A DNA stretch of 19,478 nucleotides from CAZKYP01 sp964556885 (GTDB taxonomy: Bacteria > Planctomycetota > Phycisphaerae > Sedimentisphaerales > Anaerobacaceae): NCBI GenBank assembly GCA_964556885.1, contig CAZKYP010000047.1, forward strand, positions 1-19,478, written 5' to 3'. This document shows positions 14,401 through 19,478 of this stretch, one piece after another. A program made the position numbers and the translations under genes. The notes beneath the pieces are model-generated. The model was not told the origin of the DNA. It saw only the letters and a list, made by a program, of their open reading frames with translations, and did no database searches. Numbering within the stretch: the stretch's first letter is position 1; every line of letters starts with the position of its first letter.

Positions 14401-16011
14401 TTAGTTTTTCAGTAATATGTGATATAAAACTCCGGTCAGAGCAACCATAAAACCAAGCCCGGCCCACATCAAAGTAACACCGGAAATTATCTGTGCATCG
14501 ATGTTCTCAGTCATTTGTTTACCACTCATTATGCACACGACAAGCACGACGGCGGGCAGGCAACTGGCGGCGAAGGCGCTGAGTAAATGTCCGCCCTTTT
14601 TAAATACACCCAAACCTATACCGATTAATATCATCGGGATGCAGCCTATCCCGAATACAAGCCTGGAGTGTATTTCGGCCTTTATCTGGGCCAGCGCTTT
14701 TTGCACCCTCCAGTCGAGCTTAAATTGCAGGTTGGCCAGAGTTTTACTCGGTTTGAAGTCCGACGGCTCGGAGGCCAGCTTATGAACTTTCAACGAGCCG
14801 CTTTCGGTTCTAAACTGGTTTGCAACAGCTTCTATTGAGTGAGGCGGAATCAGGCCGCGAATAATATAAAATGTTCTCAATTGATTTGTTCTTTCTTCTC
14901 TTGAGTTGGAAAGATCCATCGTTAATGTCGGGGAGAGTATATCTCCTTCGATATTAAGAGAAACCTCTTCGCATCTCAGTGTACGAAGAATCTGCCTGCT
15001 ATCAGTATCATACTCGATGACGATGGCATCACCGGCCAGCTCTATCCGCCCGTCATCCCGTGCGATGCAGTAATTGACGGTGAATCTGACCGAGTTCGGC
15101 TCGCCAATCATTTCGTAGAAGTTTCTTTTCTCTTCGCCGCCGGACGCCTCGTTTATCCGGGCGTTAATATCACGTGCAACAAGCTCTATATACAGTTGCG
15201 TATAAGTCTCGTATGCCTGCTGTGCAATCGGGTCGAAGAGCATGGGATCGTTCTGGATGCTTCTCATTTCATGGATTTTTTTAAATTGAATCGAATCTCC
15301 CAGCAACGATCCGAACTCTATGGCCGATGTGAAGTATTCAGCGCTTCCCGTATCTTCGGTTCCTATCTGGTATGGTTTGATTGCCGATATTTGAACTTCG
15401 TTGAACCTGTCGTGCAGGTTGAAATTTACCTTTGCGGCTTCGGCGGTGACAATCCTTTGTATTTCAGCTTTTTTCATCTCTGCAATGATTACACCTGAAA
15501 GCGTGTCGTTTTGCATACTGACGTTATCGGCGTATATCAGATACCGCTGGTCCGGCGGCAGTGCGTAATACTTTTTTCGCTGGATATTGCGGAAAACTAT
15601 TTGCTTTGCGTCCGCTTTGAGCGATTTTTCCGCGCGGTGCACAAAGACGGGCATCACATAGAAGCTCAGGAACAGATTTGCAATTGTCACTATTACTGCC
15701 AGTGCCAGACCAGGATAGACGAGGGTCAGCAGACCTATTCCGCTGGCTCGGCAGGCATCGATCTCGTTGTCACTTGCGAATCGTCCATAAACCAGGGCCC
15801 CTGCGAACAGTGCCGCCATAGGCAGCACAAACGTCAGTGTTATCGGGAGAAAGTAGCCCATCAGGCTGATTACCTGCCGCGGGCCGGCGCCGAATTCCTG
15901 GATGGGCTGGAGAATGCTGCCCAGACTGAGGATGAACGTCAGTGCTACCGCCGCAAGCACGAAAACTCGCAGCAGCTCCTTAAAAATATATCTGTGCAGG
16001 ATGAATACCAT
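14401..16011 (-). CDS. LptF/LptG-family permease with enlarged periplasmic domain (LptF-like)
   Basis: A 536-residue member of the same family as its downstream neighbour, and the likely heterodimer partner in LPS export. The N-terminus (HRYIFKELLRVFVLAAVAL), the TM2-TM3 region (FLPITLTFVLPMAALFAGAL) and the coupling segment (ASDNEIDACRASGIGLLTL) are typical. Three TMs close the protein (about 445-532), including FGIGCIPMILIGIGLGVFKK. The periplasmic part between the TM halves spans about 330 residues, against about 150-170 in E. coli LptF. It contains extra predicted beta segments and a Glu/Arg-rich stretch near 285-300. The extra mass could shape the periplasmic lipid path or contact a bridge protein, but that is inference. 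The ATG at 16011 follows a candidate promoter at 16056-16083. Confidence 0.86.
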   Translation of the reverse strand: MVFILHRYIFKELLRVFVLAAVALTFILSLGSILQPIQEFGAGPRQVISLMGYFLPITLTFVLPMAALFAGALVYGRFASDNEIDACRASGIGLLTLVYPGLALAVIVTIANLFLSFYVMPVFVHRAEKSLKADAKQIVFRNIQRKKYYALPPDQRYLIYADNVSMQNDTLSGVIIAEMKKAEIQRIVTAEAAKVNFNLHDRFNEVQISAIKPYQIGTEDTGSAEYFTSAIEFGSLLGDSIQFKKIHEMRSIQNDPMLFDPIAQQAYETYTQLYIELVARDINARINEASGGEEKRNFYEMIGEPNSVRFTVNYCIARDDGRIELAGDAIVIEYDTDSRQILRTLRCEEVSLNIEGDILSPTLTMDLSNSREERTNQLRTFYIIRGLIPPHSIEAVANQFRTESGSLKVHKLASEPSDFKPSKTLANLQFKLDWRVQKALAQIKAEIHSRLVFGIGCIPMILIGIGLGVFKKGGHLLSAFAASCLPAVVLVVCIMSGKQMTENIDAQIISGVTLMWAGLGFMVALTGVLYHILLKN

Positions 16012-16055
16012 TTTCTAAATAGATTTTCGTATTTATTTATCGATACCGATAATTA

Positions 16056-16083
16056 ATTATCAGCAGCCGTGAATAATTTGCAA
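16056..16083 (-). promoter_or_regulatory. Candidate promoter for the lptF-lptG pair
   Basis: On the minus strand, TTGCAA (16078-16083) and GATAAT (16056-16061) are 16 bp apart. This places a transcription start near 16049, about 38 bases before the lptF-like ATG. The -35 is only a four-of-six match, so the call is tentative. Confidence 0.4.
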
Positions 16084-16192
16084 CAGAATTTTATCTTCGT
16101 CATTTGCCAGGCATTTTTCAGTTAAATGTACGGATTATGGTTCGTTAGTATCAGATTAAACTAAACAGGCCTGATAGTGACAGAAACAATAG

Positions 16193-16226
16193 GGACCGCG
16201 ATATGTTGTTCGCGGTCCTGTTTTTT
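16193..16226 (+). terminator. Hairpin with T-tract between two minus-strand genes
   Basis: A perfect 9-bp stem, GGACCGCGA (16193-16201) with TCGCGGTCC (16210-16218), has an 8-nt loop and is followed by TG and six T on the + strand. As an intrinsic terminator it works best for + strand transcription, yet no + strand gene lies upstream. On the minus strand the stem is preceded by an A-run and followed only by a weak T-rich tract (ATTGTTTCTGTC), so it could still end the parvulin-gene transcript less efficiently. A second inverted repeat, TATCAG/CTGATA (16149-16176), lies just beside it. Confidence 0.6.
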
Positions 16227-16242
16227 CGACTTTAAATATGAC

Positions 16243-16256
16243 CCGGATTAATCCGG
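16243..16256. repeat. Perfect 14-bp palindrome downstream of the parvulin gene
   Basis: CCGGATTAATCCGG is its own reverse complement and lies 8 bp after the stop of the parvulin-like lipoprotein gene. It could protect the 3' end of the transcript as a small hairpin or bind a dimeric protein. Neither is supported further by the sequence. Confidence 0.45.
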
Positions 16257-16264
16257 TTCTTGAC

Positions 16265-17890
16265 TTACGGTATGTTGAAAGGATCAACATCTTTGATTCT
16301 GTCGGCGTAAATCTGATACGGGTATTGCTTCAGCAGCGCTTCTTTGTGTTTTTCCAATGAATCGTTTAGCTGCTCGCTTATCATCCTGTTTTTAACGGAT
16401 GCTTCCATTTGTTCTGTGTACTCTTTTTCTTTTCCCGGGATTTTTTCCAGTATTTTAACTACACGCCATTTGATTTCCTGGCCGTTGAATCCTTTTATCG
16501 GTCCGACTATGTCGTTTGGTTCGGCCGCCCACAGTTCTTCCCAGAACTGTCCTTCCTGAGATGGATTCGTGGCCATATTTGCCCTGCCCTCTTTATTCAA
16601 TGCGTATTGCTGCCTGACTGATTCGAAATCCTTACCTTCTTTCAGTGCGGCCTTTACCTTGTTGGCCGTCTCGAGGTCCTGGCACCAGAGGAATTCGATT
16701 TTAATGCTGTCATTTACTCCGAAGGCCATTTTGTTTTTGTTGAAGTAATCGATTATCTGTGTGCTTGTCGGTGTTGGAATCTCGTCCATTATTATACGTC
16801 TTACTTCGTTCATCAGGACCCTGTCCTCGTAATCCTTTACCATTTTGTGCAAATCCTCGTCCTTGTCGAGCCCCTTCGATGTAGCCTCTTTGACATAAAG
16901 TGGCAGCCGCAACGCCACATCCAGCAACTGCTCGACTGCCTTTGGTGTGTCCAGCTTCGGACGGCTCGGAGGAGAATAGTTACACAGTGTCTCGAGCCAG
17001 TCTTTAATCGTTATTTTTCCACCGTCGTATGTCGCCAGCACAATATTCTGTTCATCCGGCGTCAATTCTTCGGTTATCTGGGTCTTATAAACAAATTGCA
17101 TCGGCCGAGGCTTTACCGGGTGATTAAGGAGCCTGTCATTCAGCTCGATGGCTTTTTGAAAATTTTCTGTGAGTTTCTTGACGTTGGCGTTTTGATATAT
17201 CTGGTTATAGTATTCGCCTATTATTTTATTGGCTTGGGCCCTTTGGAGCGATGCCTTCACACGTGCCGGGTCCAGATTTGGGTCGGCTTTAAGTTTTTCC
17301 TGTATTTCTTCGTCGGTGACATTTAATTTCGGCTGTACGTATTGCTGCAGCAGCATGTTTGCAAGTCTTTTGTCTCTGTAGTTTTGAACCGGCGAGCTGA
17401 CGGTTTCATGTTCAGCATAACCTTTTGCGCGTGCATCAATAATCATAGCTTTATCCGCCAGCATTTGTAGAAGAACGGTTTCGGCGTTGATTGGCTTCGT
17501 GTGATCACTGAGACTGTTGTAATTGTAAGGGTGGAGCTGTTGCAAAACTTGTTGATCGAGCTCATCCTTGTTGATGACATAGTCACCGATTTTAGCAACG
17601 ATATTAGGATCAGCCGGGGCTTCGACGGCGGGCTTTTTTGCCTCTGTCGGCTGTTCTTTTGGTTTCTGTTCCAAAGCCATAGGTTTTTCCGCAGGCTTTT
17701 GCATTTCGGTAACGAGTTTTTCAGCCGGCTTTTCTTCCGGTTTCTGTTCCATCGCAGCGGCCGGTTCTGCCGGTTGTTCGGCCGTAACGATTGTTGCGCT
17801 CGGCTCAGATTTCATCATGCTGCAGGAACACGAAAAAACTATCGAAAGAATTGCGAGTGACAACAATGTTTTAGATACAAGTGATTTCAT
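16265..17890 (-). CDS. SurA/parvulin-like peptidyl-prolyl isomerase lipoprotein
   Basis: The chosen start is the ATG at 17890 (541 residues). The upstream in-frame ATG at 17905 overlaps the ribosome-binding site GAGGGT that serves 17890. The N-terminus is a lipoprotein-type signal (MKSLVSKTLLSLAILSIVFS then Cys21), so the protein is probably lipid-anchored. A Pro/Glu/Lys-rich linker with KPAEKP/KPKEQP-like units spans about 30-95. Next come two SurA_N-like chaperone segments, starting near IVAKIGDYVINKDELDQQVL and near ATYDGGKITIKDWLETL. A parvulin-type domain (about 395-485; ANKVKAALKEGKDFESV and NDIVGPIKGFNG) follows, then a C-terminal helix. The family folds outer-membrane proteins in the periplasm. 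It lies upstream of the lptF/lptG pair in the same direction but 253 bp away, with terminator-like hairpins between. Confidence 0.85.
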   Translation of the reverse strand: MKSLVSKTLLSLAILSIVFSCSCSMMKSEPSATIVTAEQPAEPAAAMEQKPEEKPAEKLVTEMQKPAEKPMALEQKPKEQPTEAKKPAVEAPADPNIVAKIGDYVINKDELDQQVLQQLHPYNYNSLSDHTKPINAETVLLQMLADKAMIIDARAKGYAEHETVSSPVQNYRDKRLANMLLQQYVQPKLNVTDEEIQEKLKADPNLDPARVKASLQRAQANKIIGEYYNQIYQNANVKKLTENFQKAIELNDRLLNHPVKPRPMQFVYKTQITEELTPDEQNIVLATYDGGKITIKDWLETLCNYSPPSRPKLDTPKAVEQLLDVALRLPLYVKEATSKGLDKDEDLHKMVKDYEDRVLMNEVRRIIMDEIPTPTSTQIIDYFNKNKMAFGVNDSIKIEFLWCQDLETANKVKAALKEGKDFESVRQQYALNKEGRANMATNPSQEGQFWEELWAAEPNDIVGPIKGFNGQEIKWRVVKILEKIPGKEKEYTEQMEASVKNRMISEQLNDSLEKHKEALLKQYPYQIYADRIKDVDPFNIP

Positions 17891-18263
17891 GGTAATTACC
17901 CTCATTAGTTAAATTGATTTTGTTGTTCTTGTTACTGCTTGATTCTGTAATCACTATTGCCCGATAGTAACAAATCCGAAAATTAAATTTGAATTTATCA
18001 TTTTAATCTCTGCAACTGAAATTTGCGAGACAAAATTTCTATTTTTTTGTACTTATGGGTATGCCGAGTAGTATCGGGCGATTTATTTTATATTTGCGTT
18101 AAAAATCGGTTGTAATTAGAATGATTTTTCGAGAAAAAAATATATAGTTTTTTGAGGTGATCATATTTATAGCGGCATTTTGTATAGCATTTCTATATTG
18201 AATTATGGTTGTGCTGTTTTGGATGATGGATTTTATGTATATAATCAGATTCGGGAGCGATAA
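17891..18263. promoter_or_regulatory. Divergent AT-rich intergenic region
   Basis: This 373-bp stretch separates two divergent genes and holds no convincing ORF. Towards the protease gene, TTGCGT (18094-18099) and TAGAAT (18117-18122) are 17 bp apart and form a weak candidate promoter. A consensus TATAAT at 18240-18245 lies too close to the ATG at 18264 to leave room for a leader with a ribosome-binding site. On the other side, ACTAT-TGCCCG-ATAGT (17953-17968) is an inverted repeat in the leader of the parvulin gene. Its core GCCCGATA recurs inverted (TATCGGGC) at 18072-18079. These may be operator half-sites, which is inference. Confidence 0.4.
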
Positions 18264-19304
18264 ATGTTTATGAACACAGTAGATACGCGAAAAAACCGCA
18301 GGTGCCGGAATTTCATATATATTTGCCTGCCCGTAATATTATGCTCTTACGGGCTTTGTCATGCGGACAGGATTGTCCTGAAAGAAGGCCAGGTTTTAAC
18401 GGGCACAATTCTGGCCGAAAAGCCGTCCCAGATATATCTTGATATCGGGATAACGGTCCTTACCATTCAGAAGGACAAGATACTCGAATACGAATATACC
18501 GGAACCAATGAAATGCAGGGCATAGGTACGGATGTAGGGGAGGCCGCGGCAGAATCATCCACTTCCGAACAGATGCAAAGTAAACCCGGCCAGTTATACA
18601 AAACCGCCAACCTTAAGAAAACGACCATAGAAAAATGTGTGGATGCCGTTTCCGAGGCGGTTGTGATGGTCTCAAGCCCGACGGGGACGGGTTCGGGGTT
18701 TTTCATCAGCGAAGAGGGCTACCTTATTACAAACTATCATGTGATAGAAAAAGAGACGAAGATCGAGATTACAGTGTTCCAGAAGGCGAAAAACGGTTTC
18801 GAAAGAAAGAAATTCAAAAAGGTGAGAATCGTTGCCCTCAATCCCCAGATCGACCTTGCTCTGCTCAAAGTCGAGGATGTGGTGGATGACAATATTAAGT
18901 TCGTTTATCTGGGTGATATCGATGATATCAGGGTAGGGGAGGCGGTCTTTGCGATAGGCAATCCGCTCGGCCTGGAACGAACCGTTACAAACGGCGTTAT
19001 CAGTACTAAAAACAGGGCTTTCGAGGGGCTTATTTACATCCAGACCAATGCCGATATCAATCCCGGCAATTCAGGCGGCCCGCTGTTTAATCTGGCGGGA
19101 GAGGTCATTGGCGTCACCAATATGGGCTATATTTTTTTCGGCGGACTCGGTTTTGCCATACCGGTCGACTATGTAAAGCATTTTGTTGAGAACCGTGACG
19201 CATTCGCTTACGACAAGGATAATCCCAATACCGGCTACAAGTACGTGCAGCCGGACCGAAGGCGAAATAAGTCAAAGCCGGAATTCCTCGAAAAACAGCA
19301 ATAA
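18264..19304 (+). CDS. Secreted trypsin-like (HtrA-type) serine protease without visible PDZ domain
   Basis: A 346-residue protein. GGGAG at 18253-18257 supports the ATG at 18264. After a basic N-terminus there is a signal sequence (FIYICLPVILCSYGLCHA, cleavage near residue 34). A small beta domain starting DRIVLKEGQVLTGTIL (about 35-78) is of the kind frequent in planctomycete envelope proteins, and a Ser/Gln-rich linker follows. The protease domain spans about 120-310 with the full triad: His159 (TNYHVIE), Asp197 (IDLALLKVE) and Ser270 (NPGNSGGPL). Unlike DegP/DegS, no PDZ domain follows; only a short, charged, Tyr/Pro-containing tail remains. A role in envelope protein quality control is likely from the family. 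Substrate and regulation are unknown. Confidence 0.92.
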   Translation: MFMNTVDTRKNRRCRNFIYICLPVILCSYGLCHADRIVLKEGQVLTGTILAEKPSQIYLDIGITVLTIQKDKILEYEYTGTNEMQGIGTDVGEAAAESSTSEQMQSKPGQLYKTANLKKTTIEKCVDAVSEAVVMVSSPTGTGSGFFISEEGYLITNYHVIEKETKIEITVFQKAKNGFERKKFKKVRIVALNPQIDLALLKVEDVVDDNIKFVYLGDIDDIRVGEAVFAIGNPLGLERTVTNGVISTKNRAFEGLIYIQTNADINPGNSGGPLFNLAGEVIGVTNMGYIFFGGLGFAIPVDYVKHFVENRDAFAYDKDNPNTGYKYVQPDRRRNKSKPEFLEKQQ

Positions 19305-19370
19305 GCGATGTTCAAAGTGTGACTGCTGTTGAAGGCTATACTTATCAATAAATCAACGAAAGGTGTTAAA

Positions 19371-19478
19371 ATGAAATTTTCTGTAAAAACCACTCGTGAG
19401 ACATTTCGTACTACTATGTTTCCGCCTGCTATTCTCAGTGTAGGTGCCGTTGCTTTCATTATCATGTTGCTGTGCCTG
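19371..19478 (+). CDS. N-terminus of an unidentified membrane protein (3' partial)
   Basis: The ATG at 19371 is preceded by AAAGGTG at good spacing and opens a frame with no stop to the window end (36 codons). A polar N-terminus with several Thr/Arg (KTTRETFRTTMF) leads into a hydrophobic segment (AILSVGAVAFIIMLLCL), probably the first TM helix. It follows the protease by 66 bp on the same strand and may be co-transcribed. Too little is present to name a family. Confidence 0.6.
   Translation, partial: MKFSVKTTRETFRTTMFPPAILSVGAVAFIIMLLCL

Noticed and set aside
18240..18245. Consensus TATAAT as the protease promoter
   Set aside because: Transcription would start only about 12 bases before the ATG, cutting into the ribosome-binding site, and no good -35 lies 16-18 bp upstream.

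Overview
The window looks like chromosomal DNA from a diderm (Gram-negative-type) bacterium, probably a member of the Planctomycetota close to the Phycisphaerae. This placement is an inference. It rests on an LPS-transport permease pair, an outer-membrane barrel with a C-terminal Phe, a zinc-type ribosomal protein S18, and a serine protease carrying the small N-terminal beta domain (DRIVLKEG-type start) that is frequent in planctomycetes. No taxonomic marker was compared. All clearly assigned proteins are intact except the two cut by the window edges. One short gene remnant is suspected at 5862-5963.

Left part (1-7261, + strand): a cell-envelope operon. It begins with the end of a CoA-disulfide-reductase-like flavoprotein fused to a rhodanese domain. 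An RND exporter with an unusual cysteine-containing C-terminal extension follows, then a tiny DUF2892/YgaP-type membrane protein, a periplasmic LolA-like protein, and an outer-membrane beta-barrel. Between the last two sit an 82-residue small protein and what looks like the C-terminal stub of its usual nucleotidyltransferase partner. Together the operon offers an inner-membrane pump, a periplasmic carrier and an outer-membrane barrel, next to two sulfur/thiol-associated proteins. A link between lipid or envelope export and thiol/persulfide chemistry is a reasonable but unproven hypothesis.

Middle part (7258-12839, - strand): a housekeeping superoperon in the order tRNA-Gln, glmU, prs, rplY(ctc), pth, rpsF, ssb, rpsR, rplI. 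It joins two blocks that are separate in Bacillus subtilis (gcaD-prs-ctc-spoVC and rpsF-ssb-rpsR). GlmU is short at the C-terminus and S6 has a long acidic tail. The rpsF-ssb gap holds a GC-rich structured segment with two alternative 6-bp pairings. A good sigma70-like promoter lies at 13133-13161, and between it and the tRNA lie two 70-bp copies of an AT-rich, hairpin-forming repeat flanking a GC-rich 87-bp spacer.

Right part (13279-17890, - strand): two consecutive LptF/LptG-family permeases, one with a much enlarged periplasmic domain, preceded by a SurA/parvulin-like lipoprotein. This is a second envelope-biogenesis cluster (LPS transport and outer-membrane protein folding). An orphan hairpin plus T-tract read on the + strand lies between lptF and the parvulin gene.

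Right edge (17891-19478): a 373-bp AT-rich divergent intergenic region, a trypsin-like (HtrA-type) secreted protease without a visible PDZ domain, and the start of an unidentified membrane protein cut by the window end.
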